Assembly (NCBI RefSeq): GCF_013368755.1
Contig: NC_049566.1
Span: forward strand, 744,001 to 808,000
Direction: 5' to 3'
From: Talaromyces rugulosus
Taxonomy: Eukaryota; Ascomycota; Eurotiomycetes; Eurotiales; Trichocomaceae
Length of the DNA stretch: 64,000 bases
Shown here: positions 42,545-53,532 of the stretch, in pieces
Layout: each line of letters starts with the position of its first letter
Numbering within the stretch: position 1 is the first letter of the stretch
The notes under the pieces: generated by a model
Seen by the model: the letters and a program-made list of their open reading frames with translations, nothing else
Told to the model about the DNA's origin: nothing
Databases searched by the model: none
Position numbers and translations under genes: made by a program

Positions 42545-44754
42545 TCATTTCTCGCCATATTTCCCATATTCTTGCTGCCACTTGAGTAGATGGCGAGTAA
42601 GAACATCCATCATCTCGACACTGCTCAGTTCTTTAAAGTCTGGCTCCTTTCCTGTAGCTTCGCCACTGGTCACAGATGCGGTAGAGCTGTCGGTAGAGGC
42701 GCCTTCGCCATTCATCGCTAGGAGATTTCCTAGTTGCTCCTGAACGCCCTTGACCAAGGACGTGCGAGAACTGCTCCCATTCCCATTGCTGTCGGGGGGT
42801 GTTATCGTTTCCCCGCTTGCAGCCATCTCGACTTGCATGCGCGAGATGAAATCTAGAATCGCGGACACGCGCCGTTTCATCTCGCTCATCGAGGTGCGAT
42901 TGGGGTTCAAGTGACGAGCCTTCCCGGTCTTGCCAGAGTCGGTCCCGTTTGCTTGAACCCCGTTGGGCCCGCTCAGGTTAGGCGAGTCTCGGCCATTATC
43001 ACGGAACGGTCCTCCGTGAGGTGAGTTTGGGGAGTTGTTGCTATCTCCATTGACATCGCGCTCCCGTGTGTATTGATTGCGTCCTACCCGACCTCCTCGG
43101 CGCGCTGGAGGGCGGCCAGACTTTCGTGTTGATTGACGTGGCGCGGGGGTTGGTTCTGCGGGCTGGACGGGCGTTTCCGGCGTGGCTTCTGAAGGCTCAG
43201 GCTGTTCAGCGACCACAGGAGCCGATGTAGGAGGGGGTTTCGTGGGTGATGCTTCGGCTTCACGGTCGGATTCTATTGTATCGCTGTTAGATCCTCTCGA
43301 AGAAAGAAAGAAGGAAAAAACCCTACCATCTCCTCTTTTCTTCTCAGAGCGGGATTTCCTGCGTGCGGCAGGGTCTACTCGTTCTGCTTCTTGTTCTTCC
43401 GGCTCTTTGGTCTCTTTCTCTCGCTGACTGCGAGGCGGAGGAGCTCTTTTGGGTCTGTTGGCACCGTTCATTTTTGTTTTTGTCTCGTCCTCAGACACTG
43501 GTTGTGAACCGGGAATGCTTTGCTTGGATAAGGCGGACGGAGATGGGGAGCTCGTGCGTGGACGTTTGACGGCGGCTTGCCTGTTCCTGCAAACGGGTTA
43601 GACAACGTCATGTATTTTTAGTGTACTGCACTGCGCAACTTACGCTTCGCTATCGCTGCGGCTTCTTTTCGTTCTTCGCGAGCTCGTTTCGTCATTGCTC
43701 ATTCTCGTCTCTTCTTTGCTCTCTTCGATGGCTCGTCGAAGCAGCTCCTCTTCATCGTACGCTGCATCTCGACTGTTCATTGTAGAGCGCCGTTTGGGGT
43801 TGTCGTTGTGTCTGGATTTTGTATCGCGTGATGAGTGAGAGCGGTCTCTTGATGACTCGCGAGACGGAGACCGCGGGCTGGAGACCGGCGCGACGGGTAG
43901 GTATTGAGACGAGAGCTGGCTGTAATAGCGTAAGCGTTTTGTCCACATAATGGCACGACCTTGGTCATGGTATCTTTGTGTGAAATGATAGAAAGTGCTT
44001 CTGCAGTAGGAAGAAAATGGCCAGATGGCGGTGGGGGCAGGATGTGAATGAGGGGAGGGGGACGCAGTGTAGAGGAATCGAGGAGAAAGAAAGCACAGGC
44101 GGAACGCCCTCAATTGCTCCGGCGCAAAGCAGGTTGAACGACTTACCCATTTGACTCATTGATGACATTATGTAGATCCTTGCGACACTGCTCGCAGTAG
44201 TACTCATCGGGGCTCATCGCCTCGTCCATGATTCCAACACAGCCACCGTGCTGCCACACCTTGCATGAATCGCACTGGATAAACATGCTCCCAGGCTCTT
44301 CGCTGAGGGGGTCGGACTCTATTGTCGCAATATTGGTGCTGTCTTTGGCTCCGACCTGAGGGGGGTCGTTGCGAGCGGTGGCATCCTGGCGGGAAGGTGG
44401 AAGACCGGGGTATTCCTGTTGTCCACACAGACACCTTGTTACTTCCTCCTCCTCATTCTCATCGTCGTCTTCGTCTCCGATATCCCCGTTGGGGCCAGGA
44501 GGAGCGCCATTGTCTTCGTCTCGCACACGTTGGCGCTGGCGCGTCTGGGGTTGATCGAGTTTGCCGTCCGAGTCGTCGAGGGACTGCGATCGCTGCGTGG
44601 ACGATCTCTGAGGCGAGGATATTTTGTGATTATTCGCACGAGTATTGCGGTCGCCGCGACCGAGGGAGTTTCCCGAGCTGTTAGAATTTGTGTGCTGGAG
44701 TAGGGCTGGTGACGGTTGTGTGGTGCGAGCTCGAGAGGAACGACGAGGCGACAT
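42545..44754 (-). CDS. cti6: PHD-finger protein, Cti6-like (Rpd3L histone deacetylase complex)
   Basis: Proposed exons are 44754-44147, 43919-43644, 43586-43327 and 43272-42545. I chose the start MSPRRSSRARTTQPSPALLQ at 44754 over an upstream ATG at 44793. The PHD finger runs over about residues 105-185: RCLCGQQEYPG, then a ~40-aa insert, FIQCDSCKVWQHGGCVGI, and YYCEQCRKDLH. The Cys4-His-Cys3 ligands are all visible. The tail is Arg/Ser- and Pro-rich, with AT-hook-like RRGGR and a C-terminal helical block (MKRRVSAILDFISRMQ and SSVEMMDVLTRHLLKWQQEY). Yeast Cti6 reads chromatin for the Rpd3L complex; the same nuclear role is expected. The last intron (43326-43273) is 54 bp and free of stops, so retention would add 18 aa in frame. 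Confidence 0.88.
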
Positions 44755-46657
44755 GGCCACGGTGGGAGTGGAGAAAATCAGTAGAGAGTGCACAGGGAGG
44801 AATCTAGCTGCTCAAGACAGCTGGCCAAGCGATGCCAGCAGCGGAGCTGGCAAAGCTCTGTTTTTTTCTTCTCGAACGCGCTCGACGAGGGATTCGAGCG
44901 TGCTCTGGTGGCTCGGCCGGGTGGCCGATGGAAAACGCAGAGAGACAATTGACAGAGGGCAGGCAATGGTAGTGCCTGTTTCCAAGTAGATCGTCCAGCG
45001 AGCAGACGAGCCGCTACATAGTCTGGGAGTAGGGGGGAGCGAGCGAGGCTGGACCTTGAGAGTATAGAGGGAGAGAGAAAGAGAGAGAGAGGAGCGAGTT
45101 GGGATGGGGGGAAAAGACGACGGAACGGGATGGCCGGTTTTTGCTCCTGCCGGCGCTGGACGCTGCTTGTCTCTTAGTGCTGCTTCCTTCCCCGCTCGAC
45201 TCTCGACACCACCAGGTGAGCCCCAGCTCGCCCATCGCCCATCGACTTTTGATTCATTGCACACTGCTCTTAGTCCCGATGCGATTGCTTTGTTGTTCTC
45301 TGCAGCCAGTCGATGCTGCTGGGTGTTTTCCTGGCAATCATCCTGACGTTGCCCCTCCTCGCCTCGCCCTCGCCGCGTCGAGCTTTTTCCTGCTGACTGA
45401 CTGACTGACTGACTGGCCGACTGCACAGATCGCATTGAAATGGGCCAAAGTCTCGCACGATACCCTGGGAATACGTCGATAGCTATAGTGGAAGATAGTT
45501 GTATGAGTCGATGGTCGAGTTGGGAAGACCATCGGGTCTTGGCTCGACAGCTAGGATCACGGAATATATCTACCAAACTGGACAAATGAACAATGAAATA
45601 AAAAAAAACGAACAACTGGAGAACTGCAGAACGGAGCATGTCTGCACACGGCAATCAATTGCCTGGGGATAGTCGAAGAGCGCAAGTTCTGGCGTCGTGT
45701 CGACGGTTGCGCTTCGAGATAGAGAGCTTCAACACCACTAGGAACAGGCCTAGCCTCGACTACGTAGATGCTAGGCAGTTCTACCACAGGCAGCATCAAC
45801 CTAGGTTAGGCTGTGAGGGTCGGTGATGATTACAAAGGCTGCAAGGAAGATGGAATGAAAGAACAGGCGGTAAAGAGCCGTTCATGTCCTTTGCTGCCAC
45901 CAGTAGAGACCATGTCAGACCCGACCCCGACAGTCTAGGCCATGCCACATGCAGATGGCATGCATTGTAGTCTAGTAATTCTCTAATTCTTCCATTGATT
46001 ACTATCATTATTATTATGTCTGATTAGTGACCATGCCATGGCCGTTCGGCTAATCTGGGCCTAGCGCGGCATACCCGAGCGGCGGCCGCTTAGTTATTAC
46101 TAACGGGCCTGCTTTGCTTCATCCTCGAAGACCGACCCAACTACGTGTTACTTCTTCCCCCCCTGCTGCTCGCCCACTATCTCGCTTCTGCGTGTCCTGC
46201 CTGCAACTCTGCATCTGCTTCGCGTTGTTGGCATTGCCCGCTTGCACCATACGCCTGTGGGCGTGCCTACCGTCTTCCCCGTGATTTCTCTCCTTAAAAG
46301 TCTGCCGCTGGGCAATTTACCTACCTGTGTGAGTACGACAGAGTTGCGTCCTGGAGGCTTTGAATAGTCTCTTTTTTGTTTCTTTCTGCATCGGTAGTCT
46401 CCCTTCGATGCTGTGTCTGCCATTTGCTACAGCGGTCGACCGTCGGCTACCGTGGACCCTGCTGATACCGGATCTCCCAGTTTGGATAGGATTTTGATAT
46501 CACCTCGATTTGTACAGAATTCGTTGAAACCCCGAAAACTTTTGCACCGATACTAAAGCAAATACGATTTTGGAATTTGGGATTTGGGATTTGAAATTTG
46601 GTTTCTGGAGAGTGTTTGAAGAAGGGCTGCTGTGTGTGTGTGTGCGTGAACGGGAAT
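44755..46657. promoter_or_regulatory. Divergent intergenic of cti6 and the 556-aa gene
   Basis: 1.9 kb. It contains purine-rich tracts near 45060-45095, a CTGA tandem (45393-45415), and at the right a long CT-rich leader followed by a TG run at 46631-46644. A 280-codon minus-strand frame (45654-44812) is repeat-rich and overlaps the cti6 leader; I treat it as spurious. Confidence 0.5.
45393..45415. repeat. CTGA tandem repeat
   Basis: Five to six perfect CTGA units followed by a further CGACTG. Confidence 0.85.
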
Positions 46658-48466
46658 ATGGCTGCCACAATGAGTACGTCGTCTCGAGCGACTGGGGATT
46701 CGATATACTGAATTGCTTTTCTTCTTCTTCTTCATCCGCTGACTCGATCCAGGTGGACCATATTCGGCCATGCCGGATACGCCGTCCCCCGTCTATCCTG
46801 ATCGTCTTATCCGTCCTCTCCCGAAGCGTCCGTTGCGGTCTCGTCTTTCCCCGGAGGCTGCAGGGACGATTATGTTCCCGCCAGCCCCCCCAGTCTCTCA
46901 GTTGTTTTATGGCTCCTATTCCGAGCATGGAGACACCCGGGACAGCAAAGTGTACATGCAGCAAAACTCGGTAGAGTCCTACAGCCACGAACACAGCCCT
47001 GATAGAGACCAGCGTCATCCGTATGAAAATGGGGTCTCTGAAGTCGAGAGTGGGGATGAGGGAAGCCCAGTCGTTGTCCGTCGTAGTGCTGGCTTTCGGG
47101 GATCATCGCTGTCTCCTTCCACCCCTGTTCCGAATGGCCAGGCGGTTCAATCTTCTCCAGGCGGGCCGGACGGCTATGATGCATTTGAGAATACCAACAA
47201 CAAGAAAAAGCGAAAGATTCCCACCTCAGGGGCCTTGAACAGCCACCATTCTAGTCTCACTTCAGACCTTGCTAGTATGGGCATATCCAGTTCCATTGCA
47301 GGGTCGCCGGTGGGACTGGGGGATTCGGCAGCTGGTACATATTATGGCTCTGGTAGCCCTGCTACCTCGAGTGTAGGAAGTGTTTCTGGACCAGGGCGTG
47401 GTCGGTATGGGCGCCATGCACCGCGCGCTGTGGGCGGGCGTAATTCTCTTTCTGTTCACCAGCAAAACACCTGGCTTAGTGGTCGAGCTGGCAGTAGTCG
47501 TCGAGACTTGACATCTCCGCACTCAGGCACAGGTAAAGATTACCGCTCAATTGGAATTGACCAAGGCTCCTTTTCACTGACAGCGAGTTAGGCGAGACAG
47601 GGACCAAGTCAGACCAAGGCATTATCTCGACAGCGATTGCCAACGCGGCCGCACTCTCTCCCTCGCCAAAGGGAGGGAATAATGTCAGTTTGCTTGAACA
47701 GCAAGCAAACAAGACGACCCCGACCAAGACGCAATTCACCTTTACGTGCGAATCGGACAGTTCCAAGAGCATTGCAATGCACCCTCCCAATCCGTATCCT
47801 CTCTCCCACCCACGCATGCCAAACCCGTCAATGAACGCGCGCGACTTTGCCACGCAGACAACTCCCAACATGGGGGGACAACATGGGCCTCCTCTGCCTG
47901 GTGGCGGGACGCCAACGAATAACCCAGGTCAGCGGCCCAGACGGTCTCGGGAGAGCATGTATGCACTTGCAGCGCGGCGGCGTAAGATCCAACAGCACTA
48001 CGCCAACATCCACAATCCGCCGAGCCCGGAGGATATATGGATCTGCGAGTTTTGCGAGTACGAAACAATCTTTGGGGAGCCGCCCAAAGCACTGATTCGA
48101 CAGTATGAGATCAAAGACCGCAAGGAACGACGCCGCCTGGCGGAGAAAAGACGGCTGCTCGAAAAGGCCAAAATGAAGGGACGAAAGAACAAGAAGGCGA
48201 CAAAGAACGCAGCAAAACACCCCAACGCCCAGCAACCTGCTCATCACGGTTCGGACCATCATCATTCGATGGATGCGCCGCCGCACCCGGATGACTATCT
48301 GGGTGAATACGACGACGAGATTCCGCCGATGGCAGCTCCAGCTCCAGCTCCGCCGCATGCTCACCACCACCGAGCGCCTGCGGTGCCGAGTGCTGGACGG
48401 CCGCCTCCTTTAGCAGGGCCGATTCCAGAGGGCACAGTAGGCAGCGGACTGGATCGGCCAGCCTAA
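46658..48466 (+). CDS. Conserved CxxC protein with basic coiled segment (unrecognised)
   Basis: Exons 46658-46673, 46753-47532 and 47592-48466 give 556 aa. The 16-bp first exon encodes MAATM and splices into SGPYSAMPDTPSPVYPDR; the frame is consistent. The N-terminal two thirds are disordered, with a possible nuclear signal NKKKRKIP. The conserved core, from about residue 395, is RRSRESMYALAARRRKIQQH, then PEDIWICEFCEYETIFGEP with one CxxC pair, then a highly basic helix (KDRKERRRLAEKRRLLEKAK) and KGRKNKKATKN. The end is Pro/His/Ala-rich. Two Cys alone are not a full zinc finger, so zinc binding would need dimerisation or other ligands. Likely nuclear or RNA-associated; I do not recognise the family name. 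Confidence 0.82.
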
Positions 48467-49802
48467 AAAGAAGCCGGGCAGAGTGAGCATATTACGGTAT
48501 TGTAAAGCCTCTGCCCGGCTCGACAGTGTTTTTGATTATAGCGTGTTCTTGTTTGTTTTCGATTTTGTCTCTTGTTTTGTCTTTCAGGTTATGTTAAAAT
48601 CCCCTCTCATCATCATCATCTTCTTCTCATCATCTTCTTCTCATCATCTTTTTTTTTTTTCCGTTTCCTTTTCTTTACCACAAATTTACAAAGCATAACT
48701 AGCGTCTGCTAGCGGGACGTCAGCATGGAGTCGTCGATGGTCGATAGGAGTGAGTCATTTCAGAGGATGAGGAACCGTCACAGTTGGACGTGACTTGGAA
48801 AGAGTGAGGAGAGGAATTCGGACGCGAACCGAATTGGGACATGATTGGAAACTACGTACGTACTGCAATTAATGAGGTGTGTATCTATTTATGGCAGACG
48901 CTGGAACACATTTTTGCCAGCCGAGTACTGTTGTCCATACATACAGAATATCAATGAACAAATGAAACTTAGCATGGTAGTATAAGCCGTACTACTAAAG
49001 TCTACCTACATTGATGGCAGCCAATCAGTCATTTATTTCTGTCGAGCCATACATAGATCAGTTACTAGTACTACTAAGTATAGTACAACTGCTATATAGT
49101 TATGGTAGTATAGAAGTGGAGCCAACCGCCGCGTCGGCGCTTAACCGCTGACGAACAGCGTTTGGTTGGCCAGCAGCGCTCGATTCTTTGAGCATGCATG
49201 TTTCTCCATCTGTTACAGAATTTCGCATAAAAAAAAAAAAAAAAGAATGGCTATTGTTAGGTATATAGTTCTGGAGCCGAGTCTGGTTGGCTCGCTGCTT
49301 CCGCCATGGCTCCTACCCCGTGTGTTTTCTTCAGGATTTTGACATTGACCGTGAGCAAATGGAGACTTTCTTCAGCTCTGAAACCGAAACACTTCTTCCC
49401 CACTAGTTACTCGGTTTATTTTTGTCGATTAGAGGAATATACCCAGCGGTAGCTTTTTTTTTCTCTTTCTATTGTTTCAGATGAGACACCGCTTGGCCAT
49501 GGGCGTGTCGAGGAATCCGGCTATAAAAGTCCAGGTACGTCCGTTGTCTTTTGTGGTTGTGGTCAATCAAAAATAACTTTCTTTTTTTTTTCTTTCTTTT
49601 AATTTTTTGTCTCTTTTATCTCTTCTTTATTGTCAAGCCTATTGACTAGGCTCGAGTCATCCATCCATTCATTCTCTTACAAAAGAATTGTCACCTTGTC
49701 ATCTGAAAGAGTCATCGATCATTTAAACCCATCATCCTGCCCACTATATCTCGAATATTTCCCACCTGTATACCTTTCTCTGATATTACCAACTCAAAAA
49801 AA
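48467..49802. promoter_or_regulatory. Intergenic with promoter of MARVEL-like gene
   Basis: 1.3 kb. The left part has a TCATCATC microsatellite-like run (48608-48645). AT-rich DNA with TAGTA/TACTA repeats lies at 48980-49110. A short GC-rich hairpin-like segment is at 49130-49180 (GCCAACC...GGTTGGC), and T-runs follow near the gene. No gene recognised. Confidence 0.45.
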
Positions 49803-50444
49803 ATGTTCTTCCTCGTCTTCAGACTCCTCCGCATCGGCGTTAACCAAGCCAAAAAGCGCAAAAACGGCGGCGGCGACCAGCAACAGCACGATGGCTGGTA
49901 CGACAACGGCAATCGTGAGATGCAAGGCGGCATAACCGGTCCTGGCGACCGATCCGCCACCAAATCTACACTGGACAGCATTCTTCGCTTCTTCCAATTC
50001 GTCATGGGCCTGACCGTTGTCGGCCTGTATGGGGTAGACATCCACCACGCACACAAAAAGAACGTATCGGCAGACGCAAAATGGGTATACGCCGAAGTCA
50101 CCGCAGGCATGGCGGTGGTCACGGCAACAATCATCCTGCTCACGCCGTTTTTTATGAAGAAGAGATCGATTACGAGCGTGCATGCTCTGCAACTGCCCGC
50201 GTTTGTGTGGGAGAGTGTGCTATGTGTGCTGTGGTTGACGCTGTTTGGCATCTTTGGCAAGATGTACATTGGTGAGGATGCCGAGGGGGACTCGGGGATT
50301 ACGCGCATGAAGCATGCGGTTTGGGTTGATTTGGTCAATCTCCTCATGTGGACTGGTACGGCGACTTGGTGTGGGCTCAGGTGGTGGAAGGGCAAGGCGT
50401 CGGCGCCGGAGCCGTTTGAGAGTGACAAGGTGTATGAGCAGTGA
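49803..50444 (+). CDS. Four-TM MARVEL-like membrane protein
   Basis: Single exon, 213 aa. The first helix follows a polar N-terminus with a Gly/Gln/Asn stretch. Four hydrophobic segments can be traced: FFQFVMGLTVVGLYGVDI, EVTAGMAVVTATIILLTPFF, FVWESVLCVLWLTLFGIFG and VWVDLVNLLMWTGTATWCG. The spacing and the H/Q residues near helix 1 resemble fungal MARVEL-domain proteins, which act in membrane organisation. No enzymatic motif is present. The start at 49803 has AAAAAA before ATG, a good fungal context. Assignment to MARVEL rests on topology and family memory. Confidence 0.8.
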   Translation: MFFLVFRLLRIGVNQAKKRKNGGGDQQQHDGWYDNGNREMQGGITGPGDRSATKSTLDSILRFFQFVMGLTVVGLYGVDIHHAHKKNVSADAKWVYAEVTAGMAVVTATIILLTPFFMKKRSITSVHALQLPAFVWESVLCVLWLTLFGIFGKMYIGEDAEGDSGITRMKHAVWVDLVNLLMWTGTATWCGLRWWKGKASAPEPFESDKVYEQ

Positions 50445-50776
50445 TCTCTCTCTCTCTCTCTCTTTATGCCTTATACCGCTATACACGGAAAGGATATTTG
50501 GAGAATATGATGGTTTGGCACTGGTGTCGAGCTGTCGCGACTCTATAGACCTATTACTGGCTGGTCTTTATTTGCATTTTTAGTTGTCTCTCTCTTTTTT
50601 CTTATACTGTCACTGCATCTGGGAGTTCGCTATACTATTATTGGAGTTGGGGTTTAGTCCATTGATTATTACTTAGCAGTACTCTATGCATGAATAACAC
50701 GTTTATTCCACCATTCTCAATAAAATATCCGTAGACAACTGCCAATACACTTGTTAAAAAAAAAAAAAAAGTTGTT
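50445..50776. other. Convergent intergenic
   Basis: 332 bp with a CT dinucleotide run at 50444-50463 and a poly-A tract at about 50756-50770. No gene seen. Confidence 0.5.
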
Positions 50777-52316
50777 TCATTTCGACCGCATTAGACTAGT
50801 CAGCTGTTCACCAATGTCTTGAGACTGCCTGGACACGGAAAACACGCCGCTTGTGGTCTTTTGCGTCGATGACGGGGCAAACTGTGTCTGAGATGTGCTG
50901 ATAATGGCCATGGGCGCTGGCCCCCTGTCGCGTTTGCGAGGCGAGCTCGGCGATAGCGCTGACGGATTGTTACTAGAAAGAATGTGCCGTTTTGCCGGCG
51001 ACAGACTGCGGGACACACTGGGTATAATAATAGGGTTTGCGTTTGAGTTAATGAGATCTTTGAATTGGGAAGAGCTGAGATTCGAGGTCAGCGAAGAAGA
51101 CGCTCCGCCCTTGCTGCCGACAGACTCGTGTCGTTTACGCTCGACAAAATGCGTTCGAAAGTCCCGGTCGACAAGGGTTGTGTCGGACTTTACGACTTCT
51201 GCTGCTGCTGTCGTCTGCCCGTGTTCAAGGTCCTCTGGACTGCGGTGACGCGCAACGCTGCTGACGGAAAAGGTTGCAGGAGGCGGACTTGACGGAGAAG
51301 CCGCGAGGGAGGCCTGTATGGATGTGATGTCATCGTCGCTGGGCTTTAGGTAGGACAGGGATCGCCAGGGGAGTTCGGCATCTTCTAGGAGACACTATTA
51401 GAACGGTCTTGGCACACAGATCGGCATGCCGCGGGAATACGCGGAGATATTGTCTTGCCTACCTTTGGACACTGGCTCGGTCTGTTCAGTTTGCTCAGTT
51501 TCCTCCCTTTCAGCTATCTGCTCAATCACCGCCGGAGGAAAAGGCTCTTCCATCTCAACCGTCGGCGTCGTTATAGGAGATTTCCTTCGCATGAACACGC
51601 CTCGGCGCCTGGACGATGCAGACGTGTTTACCGCAAAGGACGGCCTTTTGCGAGTCTGCTTGCTGCCAAGACCACCTGTAGCTTTGTTGTTGTTCGCCGT
51701 CCCTGCATTCTTTGTTGGCCTCTGACTTGGCTGATCTGGAATCACGATGCGTGCCGTTTTGTAGGAAGAAGACTCGCTCGGCGGCTGGCCCTTTGCGCCG
51801 GCCGAGTTTTTGAGAATTGGAGGAAGAGGGCTTTTCGACCCCTTTCCGGATCCTCCATCACGCTCGTGGGTGATGGTTAGTATGGTCACTTGGGACGTGT
51901 CGTTGGGTCGGGAAAAGTCGGTCTATATAGTCAAATGGTTAACGAGGCAAAACCCCCCAAAATCCACGCAAGAGACCAACCTTGGACGGTGGAATGGCGT
52001 GAATTGTTCTGCTTTCGTGTATTGCCATGAACAAGTTCGCGAGAGTCACGCCCGAAAGACCTTTTTGCAGCTTTGGGTCTGCCCATAGCCGCCAAAAGAG
52101 ATTCTCCAGTCGACAGGCGACGGCATCCTGGATCTTGGAGCTTTGCGTAGTGTAGACTATAAAGGATTAGCCCAGTCTGACAGTGCCTTTTGTGCAGAAA
52201 ATAGTACCCTTCCAAAGCTGAGCGATGTCATCGGGATTCACAGCCTCGGATCGCTGTAGCTCGGTGGTGAGCCCATCGGTAGTCGTAACAACGCCAGAGG
52301 GGATTCGTTGATTCAT
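50777..52316 (-). CDS. AreA-GATA-like (PF08550) / DUF3295-type protein
   Basis: Exons 52316-52208, 52156-51981, 51922-51463 and 51384-50777 give 450 aa with all phases consistent. The N-terminal block DDIAQLWK-VYTTQSSKIQDA and RLENLFWRLWADP matches the short domain known as nitrogen regulatory protein AreA GATA-like, found at the N-terminus of DUF3295 proteins. The rest is disordered: RRRGVFMRRKSPITTPTVEM, Ser/Pro-rich blocks, and a C-terminus PSALSPSSPRKRDRG...QDIGEQLTSLM. It has no GATA zinc finger. It is not AreA itself. It may be a regulator of nutrient or stress signalling, but that is inference; yeast relatives are poorly defined. Confidence 0.8.
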
Positions 52317-53532
52317 TGCACGCGTTGGCACAAGGTTTGAATCAGAGTGTGAGGAAAAGAAAGCTACATGGTCATGGTCTGACAAGACTGAGTTGTGCGA
52401 GTCCAGTGTGTTTGTGTTTCGTTAGACGAACAGTGGTGTGGTGTATGACTCAAAAAAGGGATGGGCGACGCAGCATGTCGTTACAGATCACGAACAGAGC
52501 GATAGGAGACGCACGATCGATCGATCTAATAGCGGGCCTTGGTTCGGGGAAAGCGGGACGCTGCAGGAGAGAATCTCGTCCTTACATGAGCTCTGCAGGC
52601 AGCCAGCGGGGAGAGAATTCCTGGGGTTTGTGGGGAAGCGACTGAGATGTCCTGATGCTTTGAGATGAGGAGCAAACTAGAGCGTGCTCGACAGGGGGCA
52701 AGACTTGCTGAGGGGGAAGAGAAACAGTCAGACAAGGCCCGTCATGATGAACGTGAGAGTTCGGAGCTCCGGGGCTGCTGACGGCGGCAAGCGTCGGCTG
52801 ATAAGATTGATAGAAGAAGAAAGGGGAAGAAGGAAGAGCCTCACGAGAGACGAGGCAGACTCGGCAGACAGGAGAGGGGAAGAACGCGTGCTGGATGATG
52901 GATGAAGCCAAGGGACAGGCCATGGAGATAGCATCGTCTGCATCGAGTAAGACGACGAGCAAGAACAAGCAGGAACCCCCACCCTGGCGATCGCCGGGGT
53001 CACGCGTGATGGTATCATCCCAGAAAGTGCTTCGCCTTTCAGCTCCACCAGACGGCGGGCTCCGGTCTGCTGCCAGCTGGGCTACACAGAGAAGGCAGAA
53101 ATCAATAGTACGCACGTAGGAATAAATTATTGCGAGCCCGCGTTTGCCGACTGAAACCGCCACGTGATGCGTCCCGATAAGGATAAGCTGCAGCTGTAGC
53201 TGCCTTCCCGATCAGGCAACCCGAGCTTACTTTTATGAGTATTACTAGTATTACTATGAGTATTACTATTATTATTGTAACTGGAACTTGGATGTACCAT
53301 TAATTCGGGTATCAGTCGCGAGCCTGGTCGCGTATTATATCAACACCAAGATAGCAAAAAAAAAAAAAAAGAAAAAGAAAAAGAGAAAAAAAAAAGTAAT
53401 GCACAACGAATGCAAAAGACCGCTCTAGTCGAATACACCGTCTATAACCTCAACCGAAATAATAATAAAAACTGACATGCTGGCTTTTGTGAACAAAGAG
53501 AAAAATAAAAAATAAAAATAGAACGGACTTGT
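52317..53532. promoter_or_regulatory. Intergenic with promoter of DUF3295-type gene
   Basis: 1.2 kb. A purine/pyrimidine-biased leader lies at 52330-53160. ATT/ACT repeats occur near 53233-53278 and a poly-A/GAAAAA tract at 53356-53395 next to the SDR 3' end. A 193-codon minus-strand frame (53163-52582) is judged spurious. Confidence 0.5.

Noticed and set aside
45060..45095. GA-rich tract as a functional element
   Set aside because: A simple-sequence run common in fungal promoters; no specific signal.
44812..45654. 280-codon minus-strand open frame
   Set aside because: Purine-rich, simple-sequence coding that overlaps the cti6 leader; no domain and no plausible splice structure.
52582..53163. 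193-codon minus-strand open frame
   Set aside because: It lies in the pyrimidine/purine-rich upstream region of the DUF3295-type gene; no conserved motif.
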